NCBI GenBank assembly: GCA_001766655.1
Contig: MJCC01000003.1
Span: 1,130,480 to 1,194,479 of the forward strand
Direction of reading: 5' to 3'
DNA from: Phytomonas francai
Taxonomy: Eukaryota > Euglenozoa > Kinetoplastea > Trypanosomatida > Trypanosomatidae
DNA: 64,000 nucleotides
Positions 19,119 through 27,527 of the stretch are shown in pieces (within the stretch, counting starts at the first letter, position 1; each line of letters starts with the position of its first letter). Made by a program: the position numbers and the translations under genes. The notes under the pieces were generated by a model. The model saw only the letters and a program-made list of their open reading frames with translations, was not told the DNA's origin and did no database searches.

Positions 19119-20294
19119 ATGGAGCACGAACGCATCAGCCTGGTGGTCGCCCGACACTCGACGCCGACCTCGTCGAACCCGCCCTTCGCGAACCCGGTGC
19201 TCACGCACCCGGAGGACCTCGATCACCTCGGGAAGGTGCTGGAGGCCCTGCCGCCTTCCCCCGATTTCCCGGACGGCCCGACGGCGGGCGAGGCCGGCGA
19301 CTTTGTCTGGCTGGACTTCAAGAACCCGAGCGCCGCGGAGCGGGCGGCCGCGCTCGCGTGGCTTCCCGTGCACGCGCGGACGCGGGGGCAGCTCCTGGCC
19401 CCCCCGCCGGTCGACCGCCTCGAGTACTTCCCTGCGCACGGCTACCTCGCGTTCGTCCTGACGGCGCCGAGCCTGGCGGGGAAGGGGGCCGGGGCCGCGC
19501 CGGCGAGCCTCGCGATCGTCCTCTTCGGCGGCGCGCTTCTGACGCTTCGCGAAGGCGACTTCCCGGGCGAGCCCGCGCTCCTCGCGGGGGCGCTCGCGGC
19601 CGCGATGGGCCGCCGTTCCGCCGAGGAGGCGACGCCGGCGGCGGTCTTCAGCGCGCTGGTGGTCGGGGCGGTGGCGGGGGTGCAGGGCCTCGCGGCCCCC
19701 CTCCTCCTCGCCGCGGACCACCTCAACGAGCTCGTCCTGCAGATCCTGCCCTCGCGGGCGGACCACGGGGAGCTGATGGGGCGCCTCCGCGGCGTGCGCG
19801 CGGCGCTGGCGGGGGTGCACGCCGGGCTCCTGCAGGCCGCGCGCCGGCTTCGGCTGCTGATCCTGCTGACGGCGGCGGCCGCGCCCGGGCGGCTTTCCGC
19901 CGCGCGCTCGCCGGCGGCCGCCGCGCGGTACCACCAGGCGCTCGTCGGCCTCCGCGGCGCGCTCGCGCGGGTCGCCGCCGCCCGCGACGTCGTGAACGCG
20001 GCGAGCGTGAACCTCGTCGGGGGGGTGGCGGCCCGCCTCGTCTCCCGATGCAATGTCCTGGACTACATCAACAACGTCCAGACCGAGATCGCCCTCGTGC
20101 TCTTCCCGACGGCGCTGATCCCGAACGTGTGGACGTGCAATATCATGGTGCCCTGGCGGAGCGGCGAGACCCTCACGCCCTTCATCGGCATCGTCGCCGT
20201 CACCGCCGGCATCCTCCTCGTCGGGCTCATCTACCCCTTCTATAAGTACTACCGCTACGCCCCGCCCTCCGCGCTCGTCCCATCGATCGATTAA
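19119..20294 (+). CDS. CorA-like Mg2+ transporter (MIT family) with altered GMN motif
   Basis: 391 residues with CorA architecture: a large N-terminal soluble domain rich in long helices (about 1-315), then two closely spaced C-terminal transmembrane helices (about 320-338 and 352-374) ending in a short Tyr/Lys-rich tail. CorA proteins are pentameric channels that move Mg2+ across plasma, mitochondrial or other membranes. The loop after the first helix normally carries Gly-Met-Asn, the ion-selectivity motif. Here it reads Thr339-Cys340-Asn341 followed by IMVPW, so only the Asn and the downstream aromatic context remain. The gene is one of the most GC-rich in the window. The family call is firm; selectivity for Mg2+ is uncertain. 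Confidence 0.85.
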   Translation: MEHERISLVVARHSTPTSSNPPFANPVLTHPEDLDHLGKVLEALPPSPDFPDGPTAGEAGDFVWLDFKNPSAAERAAALAWLPVHARTRGQLLAPPPVDRLEYFPAHGYLAFVLTAPSLAGKGAGAAPASLAIVLFGGALLTLREGDFPGEPALLAGALAAAMGRRSAEEATPAAVFSALVVGAVAGVQGLAAPLLLAADHLNELVLQILPSRADHGELMGRLRGVRAALAGVHAGLLQAARRLRLLILLTAAAAPGRLSAARSPAAAARYHQALVGLRGALARVAAARDVVNAASVNLVGGVAARLVSRCNVLDYINNVQTEIALVLFPTALIPNVWTCNIMVPWRSGETLTPFIGIVAVTAGILLVGLIYPFYKYYRYAPPSALVPSID

Positions 20295-20640
20295 AACACC
20301 AATCTATTTATATGTATCTATATCTACTAATATAAATATGGAGATAGTAGTAGCCTATGCTATGGATTATCAAGTGATCTATCTATCTATCTATAATGTC
20401 GCAAAGAAAAAAAAATCTTAAATTATTTTCCCCTAATACGGTTATTAATCGGTTCACAATGCTGGAAATTTACGTAACAATCAAGAATTAATGGACAAAT
20501 TCAAGGTATAAATCGATATTTCTATAGAGAGGCGCGAGTGAGTAAGGGAGCCTGTGCGTGTCGGAATCCTTCTGAGGGCTGACTTACTGCTGGAGTTGAT
20601 AGTCTTTACGTTTTATCGTACCCATTACTGTACACCTTTT

Positions 20641-20682
20641 CTTCTTCTTCTTTTTTTTTTTTCTCATCCTAAGTGTAGGATG
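20641..20682 (+). promoter_or_regulatory. Splice-acceptor pattern within a perfect hairpin
   Basis: A T/C tract ends in the AG at 20677-20678, immediately before an ATG at 20680. The last 18 bases form a perfect inverted repeat with 7-bp arms (20665-20671 and 20676-20682) and a 4-base loop, placing both AG and ATG in the 3' arm. Confidence 0.4.
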
Positions 20683-20844
20683 CCACATTTTAATGCATTT
20701 AAAGTGTTATCAGACCTATTAGCCATTCCATGGGTTCGAATAGCCCGTACCGCTTTGAGGAGTCGTCGCGACCCTTTTAAGACAGCTTCTCCGTCTGCGG
20801 GGTGTGAATTCATCATGAAGTTCACTTCCACACAATTGCACTGA
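20680..20844 (+). CDS. Candidate small 54-aa protein
   Basis: A 54-codon ORF begins one base after an AG that ends one of the best pyrimidine tracts in the window. It is basic and Ser/Ala-rich with no recognised domain. The spacing of tract, AG and ATG is the main support. Length and lack of family make it tentative; it could equally be 5' leader of an unprocessed region. Confidence 0.25.
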   Translation: MPHFNAFKVLSDLLAIPWVRIARTALRSRRDPFKTASPSAGCEFIMKFTSTQLH

Positions 20845-21683
20845 GAAAAGAGACCATACTGATCCTTTCAACCTTTTCAGATTTTTTTATTCCTAAATGG
20901 CATATTATGGTGGCCTTTATTGCTCTTGGAGACGCTGTCCCTTTTCGTGGCTACGTATCCAGCCCGGGAAAGCCACATAGGGGAAAAGTGGGGGGTGGTT
21001 TCATGTTTCCTTGAGCATCTATTTGTATATGCTTGTGGAGAGGCTGGTAGGCGCTTGAAAAGCGTTTAAATCATCTGCTAAAAATATTTCGTCGGGCTTC
21101 AAACGGATTTAGACGATTTGTTTCGCAGCCATCGCGTGCTCCCTGGTGTTTTAAAGTTCTTATGATCGAAGACTGCGGTACCTCGTATAGGGCTCATTAA
21201 ACTAAAACATATTAAATTCGTTAAAGAATTCAATTGCAACATTTTTTCCAAATACCGAATCGATCGTGTTTATTCAGATACACGACAAGGTCTTTTTTAT
21301 GTTTGTTAATTTTTCTCGTTATTCCTATAGGAAAATGAGGGCAACTATTATTTTATTCGCGTTTTTTTTTCTGCCGCATATTGTAGTCCGAAAGGTCAAT
21401 AGACTACCTATCATGCCGCACCTCTATCTACTTCATATACGACGAGCTACACGGCGTTTTCCCGTCCTAATTCCCCTTTCCATTTGTCGTTTGGTAATTT
21501 TTCTTTTTTTTTTTTGGAAATATATTCCTTGTTGGATGTGTGGATTAGGGAATGCAGTCTCTTAGCATTTTAACTTTCCCATTTTCAACCCATTGTTTCA
21601 CTCTACTTTTTCACAGCCTTTATCAGCGCCATCTTTGTTTTATTTTTTTTTTTAATTTTTGGTCCCAAAAAGGAGTCCATTCC

Positions 21684-22025
21684 ATGTCCCGCGTGCCCAT
21701 CAGCGATGAGCAGGCGCAGCAGATGCTCGCGAAGCAGCAGGCCCAGCAGGAAAAGCGCGAGGCCTTGGAGGAGCAAAAGGAAAACCTCCTGCGGAGTTTT
21801 CTCTCGCCGGAGGGGCGGGAGCGGTTAAAACGGGTCGCGCAGGTGAAGGCCGAGCGCGCGGAGGCGGTCGAGCTCCACATCATCCGGGCCGTCCAGCAGG
21901 GCAAACTCCAGGCCCCGGTCGGCGATGCCGTCGTGCGGGAGCTCCTCAGCCAGGTCGCCGGCGGCGATGCCAGCGGGAAGTCCAACATTACGATCGTCCG
22001 AAAGCGAACGGATGATGATTGGTGA
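21684..22025 (+). CDS. PDCD5-like DNA-binding protein
   Basis: 113 residues matching the PDCD5/TFAR19 family: a flexible N-terminal helix rich in Gln, Lys and Glu (about 8-40), a three-helix core (about 45-95), and the near-terminal NITIVRKR motif followed by an acidic tail ending DDDW. The human protein is about 125 residues. PDCD5 proteins are small nuclear and cytosolic proteins implicated in apoptosis-like death and chaperonin regulation; in archaea and protists the role is less clear. The internal ATG at 21684 is chosen because it follows a T-rich tract and AG by 12 bases and the conserved family begins there. The upstream in-frame sequence is translated polypyrimidine tract. Confidence 0.92.
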   Translation: MSRVPISDEQAQQMLAKQQAQQEKREALEEQKENLLRSFLSPEGRERLKRVAQVKAERAEAVELHIIRAVQQGKLQAPVGDAVVRELLSQVAGGDASGKSNITIVRKRTDDDW

Positions 22026-22763
22026 AGGATAGCGCAAACCAACCATGAGAATCAAAATCGCTCATGTGGAGTTTGAGGTAGGCGGAGGGGGAAAGAGGTT
22101 TGCCGGGGAAGGGGCATCCGGCGTTTGGCATCTTGGATCAATATTTTGTTCTTTTTGGATAGGGGATAAATGTGCATTTTTTTAATTGGCCCATTCGTGG
22201 TTTATTCAACAGGAGGAGCTTGATCGGCAGTTAACTTATTTATTTCAAGCTAACATCCTTTTTTTTTTTATGTTTGCTTTTTTCTTGGATGATGTACGAT
22301 AGTGCACCGGAAAGTGATGATGTTCGTGTGTTGGGGGAGTAAAGCAAATATCGATTTAGAATAAAGATAAGAACGCATTTTAGACAGCACTGACAATACC
22401 CTATCCGCTATTTTCATCTCAATGGAAGAGCTCAATTAATAAAATACGAGGATTACGCCTAAAGTAGGATTAGGATACGCACACACATACACGAAAACCA
22501 CCTCTTATCAGTGTTTATCGGTGTAGGTTTCGATTGAAGCGCAAAAAAAAATTCAACAATTTTTCCTAATCTCGTGTTGACTGAACTTTTTAAAAACTAA
22601 AAACGCATCCATGACCCTTTTCTTCCCTTACCCCTATCTTTATTGTGGTTTACGCTACTTTTATTGCATCTAGCACGCGAAGCCGCGGCTGTTTAGTAAA
22701 GGCGTAGGAACGATTTGAGCAGTAAAGAAAACAACTCTCTCTTAGGTGTTTTAGTATCTCATA
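22026..22763 (+). promoter_or_regulatory. Intergenic region, PDCD5 to BCCIP
   Basis: 738 bp, AT-rich. Pyrimidine tracts at about 22614-22640 and at 22735-22743 lead to AGs at 22744-22745 and 22753-22754, ten to twenty bases before the BCCIP ATG. No gene is seen. Confidence 0.4.
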
Positions 22764-24272
22764 ATGCCTAAGCGCCATCGCCAGCCGGAGCCCATCGAGA
22801 GCTTTGAGTCCCCTGCTAAGCCTCCACCTCGCTCGGACTCCTCTTTTTCTTCACCTCCTCATCAGGAGAAGAGCCCATCTAAAACGAAATCCACCGAAGT
22901 TAAAAAATCCTCTCCGTCTAATCACCACCATTCTGCAGCTTCGAATCCTCCGGAGTGTCGTCCGAAGGTAGGGGATTCTTCTCCTTCTTTCCTTCACTCG
23001 CCTCGATCCGAAAAAGATGCCGATAATGAGAGTCCTTCGGAAAAGGATTTTAACATTCCCCTCTACGATGAAAACCAAATAAGCAGTGAAAGCCCTACCA
23101 GCGATTCCTGCGTGGATTATGATTCCGACGAAGTCGGCGATGACGGAAACCAACACGACGACGCCGACGACGATTTTCTCGAGGACGACGACGATGAAGG
23201 CTCGTTTTTCGACGAGGAGGAGGAGGTTGACGTTGAGGTTGCGAACGACAAAGGCGAGGACGACGATCGAACGGGGAGTGAGAGTGTGGGGGGAGATCGG
23301 GACCACGTGGATGTCGATTTCGGCGTCTATGATATGCAGCTTCGCCAGGTCGACGCGGTGATGCATTTGATCGACCAGTTTTGCCCCGATAAGATGAACG
23401 AAATCGACCGGGACGCCTTTGGCGCCGCCCTCGCCGCGAATCCCCTCACCTGCATCGTTAAACTCAACGATTTAGAAGGCGACGACGAGGATAGTGCGGG
23501 GGATATTGATAACGGAAAAGGAGAAAAGGAAGAGGAAGAAGAGGAGGTTTATGGCCTAGCATCGGCCTTCGATGTCGCCCATGAGCTGCATTCGCACCCC
23601 ATGGCGTTTAAACCGCTTTGTGAGATTATCAAAAGCGCCATGTGGCGGGTTGTTTCGCCGGGAATTCCTCCGACGGATTTTTTACTTTCCACCACATCCT
23701 CAACGCCCAGCGAAGGCCAATCGACGAGGAGATGCCTTCTGCTCGTAATGGAGTACGTTCGCAACGTCCCGCTGGAGCTCACCGTGGAGATTTTGGAGGA
23801 TTTGGTGCGCCGTGTGGAGGAGGAGCAGAATAATGGTATTCAAAGTCCTCATTGTTCTGCCGGCAAAAAAAATTCGAAAAACACGCGCGAACTTGCCACG
23901 CCGTGTGGGTTTGCCGTATTGGCCAAAATTCAGCGCGCGAAACAGGTATCGGCTGACAAAACCCCTAACGCCGATAAATCGCGTAAAAGTAATAAAAAAG
24001 CGCGGGATTCACACGAGCCCTGGGCCGCGGATGGGAAGGCCTTTGATCTCTCGCAGTTTATCTTCTGGCGGGAGGAGGACGAGATTTTATTTCGACATCG
24101 GGATCAGCGTATCGCGACCTGGGCCTATCGCTGCCGCCCGCAGTACGTGGAGCAGCCCACGCAGGAGATCCCTCTTTCCCTGCTCTTCATAATCCAACCC
24201 GAGTCGATGAAAAAGGCGATCGGGGAGATAAAAAAGCACGCAAGCGCCCCTGCCAACATCGTTCGCTTCTAG
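22764..24272 (+). CDS. BCCIP/Bcp1 family protein
   Basis: 502 residues. The N-terminal third is Ser/Pro-rich and then strongly acidic (about 120-185), as in BCCIP and yeast Bcp1. The conserved domain follows (about 190-500), with a VDFGVYDMQ-type entry strand, a VYGLASAFDV block near 255, a LLLVMEYVRNVPLEL block near 327 and the C-terminal PLSLLFIIQPESMKKAI segment. Bcp1 is a nuclear chaperone for ribosomal protein uL14 and functions in 60S export; animal BCCIP also binds BRCA2 and p21, neither of which need apply here. A Lys-rich insert near 390-420 is typical of the family loop. The ribosome-assembly role is inferred from fungi. Confidence 0.85.
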   Translation: MPKRHRQPEPIESFESPAKPPPRSDSSFSSPPHQEKSPSKTKSTEVKKSSPSNHHHSAASNPPECRPKVGDSSPSFLHSPRSEKDADNESPSEKDFNIPLYDENQISSESPTSDSCVDYDSDEVGDDGNQHDDADDDFLEDDDDEGSFFDEEEEVDVEVANDKGEDDDRTGSESVGGDRDHVDVDFGVYDMQLRQVDAVMHLIDQFCPDKMNEIDRDAFGAALAANPLTCIVKLNDLEGDDEDSAGDIDNGKGEKEEEEEEVYGLASAFDVAHELHSHPMAFKPLCEIIKSAMWRVVSPGIPPTDFLLSTTSSTPSEGQSTRRCLLLVMEYVRNVPLELTVEILEDLVRRVEEEQNNGIQSPHCSAGKKNSKNTRELATPCGFAVLAKIQRAKQVSADKTPNADKSRKSNKKARDSHEPWAADGKAFDLSQFIFWREEDEILFRHRDQRIATWAYRCRPQYVEQPTQEIPLSLLFIIQPESMKKAIGEIKKHASAPANIVRF

Positions 24273-25750
24273 GAATATTAAGTCCTAAACATATGTATTT
24301 CTGTATTTATGAAGATGCTGTGATTATATAGAGCGCATCAAACTCGCAATTTTTATTTAGCCTTTAGAATCACACCTAAAATAAAATAAAAAGATTGCGA
24401 GTATTGTTGCGTATATCAGCATTCGACAAAATTAAACACCTTAATAAGTTGATCCATGGATAAGAAATCGAAGCGCTAAAGAAGTTAAGGAGGGGTGGAG
24501 ATGAGGTGGGGGGAGGGGTAAATAAAATAAAAACTCAGTAGCAACTTCAACAGCCAAAGAGAAAAAAGGACAAACTAAATACCCATTCCCCCTCCCCTCC
24601 CAATTCGACTTTGTCTTTTTCCGTATTTGACAATCTCAGAAGGCATTGCATTGGTTGACCATTTTATACAAAAAAATATGAACTAGAAACATTTTCCCAC
24701 CATTTTCTATTTAGTGGAATCTGAAACCTTTTACCAGTGCTTCTAGCTTTTAACGGATTATTTTTCCCCTTTTTTCCCTTTTCCTATTTTTTTTTAGGGA
24801 ACTAAGGCATTATCTTTGCGAACTTTCATATCTCTCTTCACATGCATATTGCATTCAAAGAAAAGAAGGACGGAGTAATCATATGTGCACATGTTCGGAT
24901 GAATTATTGGCTTATTTTTCCCCTTTTAAGATAAAAAGAGATTCGTAACACATCCTTCTAATATATATATATGGAGTATACGGATAAACTACCAAATACA
25001 CACTGCTGTTAGTATCGTATTTTTCCTTAGCAGTATATCCCTCTTTTATTCGATTATATCAGTTGATAATTCACATCTTGACGGCAGGATCTTCGTTTTT
25101 ATTTTTTTTCTAATAAATATATCTATAATGATACTGGGCTGCTCGTATACTCTCCGACGAATAGAAGTGCTACCTTCAAAATCACATTGCGTCAGGCAGA
25201 TGATTTGAGGGAGGGTAATCTTGCAAGGCTTTCATCACATATTATTATTATTACCATTTGTATGGTAAGTTTATGAGTTTAGGCTATTCACATACATAGG
25301 GTTCATCACCTTTTTTTCTTGATCTTGTTTAAATTTATCTTTGTGGCTCATGATGAGCCCCACTTATAATTGGGAAAAGAGCCACCCTAATGAGTTGTAA
25401 TTAAATTCATCTATGTAGATGCTTATGTATTCCTCTTGTTTGCTAGTTTATTGTGTTAATATCTACAATTTCCTGTTTTTTTTTATTTTATGAATATACC
25501 CCTTCCTTTTTTCCCCACATTTAATGCTCGCCTATTTATGTTTTATTCATTACATAGGATTCATTGTTGTATTTCATTCAGCTACGTTATTCGGGAAATA
25601 CTTGCCCGATTTTGTCTTTAATTATTTTTCCCACTATTTTTTACTCTTTCCGATGCAGCAGCTACGGCAAAAAGGTGAAGGAAAGCTACATCGTTAGTCT
25701 TTTTTCCGACTTATATTATTAACATAATAATTTTATTTTCTGCATGCTCT
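24273..25750 (+). promoter_or_regulatory. 1.5-kb intergenic region, BCCIP to DHHC gene
   Basis: The longest spacer in the window, AT-rich with poly-T runs and ATT microsatellites. An imperfect palindrome at 25345-25359 (7-bp arms, one-base centre) overlaps a second pairing partner at 25379-25385. A pyrimidine tract ending in AG at 25657-25658 is the probable acceptor for the next gene. No coding or RNA gene is seen. Confidence 0.4.
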
Positions 25751-27142
25751 ATGTCGAAGTTTAGAATCCCTGTTGTCGGGAAGACCTACAGCGTGGTGTG
25801 CCCCTCCTGCTATAGCACTGTCAGCTTTACCTGCGACCATCTCGGGCGGTACGGCGTCGCGTGTGATGCCTGCGGGGTGAAGATAAGCCTTGAGGACCCC
25901 CACCGCCTTCTTTCCCCCACCGATACGGGCTACCTTTCGCAAGAGGACATGCATAATAATTCGAATACAGTAGTGTATTATTCTCCTGAAGTGGAGGAAT
26001 CGAGCGGGCTTTACGCCGGCGAGCAGGTGTCTGTTTTAATCAAGAATATAGAGCATGAGCTAGGAAAGGAGATGCCGGAGCGGATGACGGAGGAAACCAC
26101 GCAGGCGTATGTCTCTAAACGAATGGCGAATTATTCGAAGAAATTTTTCTTTTTTTTCCCCATTGTTTGGGCAATTGAGTTTATTCTAATGGGCCGTAGA
26201 CCTTATACCACGATCGGGCATGTCCGTATCTTCCGCCGATACGTTCCTTTCAAGGGTTATGTCTATTTTACCGCACCCAAGACAACCACTTCGTCTGCAT
26301 TGCCCCTTGTGCTTCTTTTCGTTTTTTTCCCATGCTATTGCTGGTTTTGTGCGGTTATCGATGAGGGATGGCTTTACAAACTGAGAAATTGGGCCTTTTT
26401 GGGGGCGGTTGGGTTTTTTGTTCTTCTCGTGCGCATGATGTTTGTCGATCCGGGCTACATACGGCCTGGGTACGTGGATAGTGAGCGGACGGGGGACCCT
26501 TCCAGCCCGACTGATCGTACGTGGGGACAGAACGAACTCACATTGAAGGAGATCGAGGCTAATAAACGCGAGAGTAAGTGGGAGACGATCCACAGGGTCG
26601 CGATGGAGCGAAAGTGGTGCTCGACCTGCCAAATGCACCGCCCGGTGCGCGCGGCCCACTGTTATCACTGCGGGCTCTGCTGCTATGATCACGACCACCA
26701 CTGCGGGGTCCTCGGGATCTGTATTGGGCGACGAAACGCGTTGGCCTTTACCCTTTTCCTGATGGAAACCTCTACGTTTCTCTTTATGTTGTTTTTCTCC
26801 ATGGCGAGTGCATTCTATAGGCATACGGAAAAGCTCTCACTGCCCGAATTGTTCTTGTCGTGTGTGTTGTTTTTGATTATTCTTGCGGCCTCTCTAAGCG
26901 CGAGTACGGTGATGCTTTCCATGTTCTATGGGTTTGCCACCGAAACCACCACACGGGAGAGGATGCAGTACGTCTACATAGCCAAGAACAATCCGTTCGA
27001 TCGTGGGTTTTGGCGTAACGTGAAGCATCACTTGTGGGAACGACAGCCCACCGCAGGTTTGTTTGATGAGAACTTCGTGAAGCTGTATACGATGCTCTAC
27101 GGAAAGGGGGGAGCAAGCGATGCTAAGTCATCAATCTTGTGA
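25751..27142 (+). CDS. DHHC-type protein palmitoyltransferase
   Basis: 463 residues with about five hydrophobic membrane segments (near 139-155, 178-198, 208-228, 335-360 and 375-400). Between them lies the Cys-rich domain beginning at C290 and C293 and containing the catalytic D315-H316-H317-C318. The enzyme class transfers palmitate to cysteines of substrate proteins through an acyl-cysteine intermediate on the DHHC cysteine, which is intact. An additional N-terminal zinc-ribbon-like motif (C17-x2-C20 and C38-x2-C41) is not a standard part of the family and may bind substrate. The TTxE-like motif after the last helix (about 398) supports the call. Probable location is an internal or plasma membrane. 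Confidence 0.93.
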   Translation: MSKFRIPVVGKTYSVVCPSCYSTVSFTCDHLGRYGVACDACGVKISLEDPHRLLSPTDTGYLSQEDMHNNSNTVVYYSPEVEESSGLYAGEQVSVLIKNIEHELGKEMPERMTEETTQAYVSKRMANYSKKFFFFFPIVWAIEFILMGRRPYTTIGHVRIFRRYVPFKGYVYFTAPKTTTSSALPLVLLFVFFPCYCWFCAVIDEGWLYKLRNWAFLGAVGFFVLLVRMMFVDPGYIRPGYVDSERTGDPSSPTDRTWGQNELTLKEIEANKRESKWETIHRVAMERKWCSTCQMHRPVRAAHCYHCGLCCYDHDHHCGVLGICIGRRNALAFTLFLMETSTFLFMLFFSMASAFYRHTEKLSLPELFLSCVLFLIILAASLSASTVMLSMFYGFATETTTRERMQYVYIAKNNPFDRGFWRNVKHHLWERQPTAGLFDENFVKLYTMLYGKGGASDAKSSIL

Positions 27143-27339
27143 AATCCTATGTTTTATATGGGCTAAAGATAAGAGCCAATTTTATTTTGCATACAAAATT
27201 TCCCAATAAAAATTCTAATCTATATTTTCATTAATTCTATACGTACATAGAGAGGTTCATGAAGAATATAGGTTGAGCTTTTCTCTATAAACTTAGCCAT
27301 TGGCGCCAGAGGAAATAACAGGAGTGTATTTTCCTTTTG

Positions 27340-27389
<50 letters not shown>

Positions 27390-27527
27390 ATAGGTTATTG
27401 TGCATTTGTAGCATCTCTGAACTCAAACTTCCTTTCTTAAATGTTTATTTTATGGGTACGCCATATTAGCTTTAATTTTAAGCGCGTAGGGGAGTTTTTT
27501 AAAAGTTTGCTTCGACCTCGCTTCATC
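27143..27527 (+). promoter_or_regulatory. Intergenic region with TA/TG microsatellite, upstream of BMS1
   Basis: 385 bp including a (TA)n(TG)n repeat at 27347-27389 and AG candidates at 27392-27393 and 27409-27410. An in-frame ATG at 27441 would add 29 residues to BMS1 but the family begins nearer 27528. Confidence 0.4.
27347..27389. repeat. (TA)n(TG)n compound microsatellite
   Basis: About 12 TA units followed by about 9 TG units. Such repeats are common in trypanosomatid intergenic DNA and can act as the pyrimidine/purine-alternating part of processing signals. Confidence 0.95.

Larger units (their letters stand above)
20295..21683 (+). promoter_or_regulatory. 1.4-kb region between CorA-like and PDCD5 genes
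   Basis: AT-rich with (TATC)n-like runs at 20300-20400. It holds one small ORF behind a strong splice-acceptor pattern (20680-20844, listed separately) and a hydrophobic ORF at about 21299-21565 that I do not support. The acceptor for PDCD5 is probably the T-rich tract at about 21631-21660 with AG at 21671-21672. Confidence 0.4.

Noticed and set aside
19358..20245. 295-codon alternative + frame ORF in the CorA-like gene
   Set aside because: Arg/Pro/Gly-rich shadow frame of a GC-extreme gene; the real frame has clear family motifs.
20731..20745. tRNA B-box-like sequence
   Set aside because: No matching A box or cloverleaf arms at the right distance.
21299..21565. Hydrophobic ORF upstream of PDCD5
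   Set aside because: It is mainly translated T-rich processing sequence; the original longer start is GTG.
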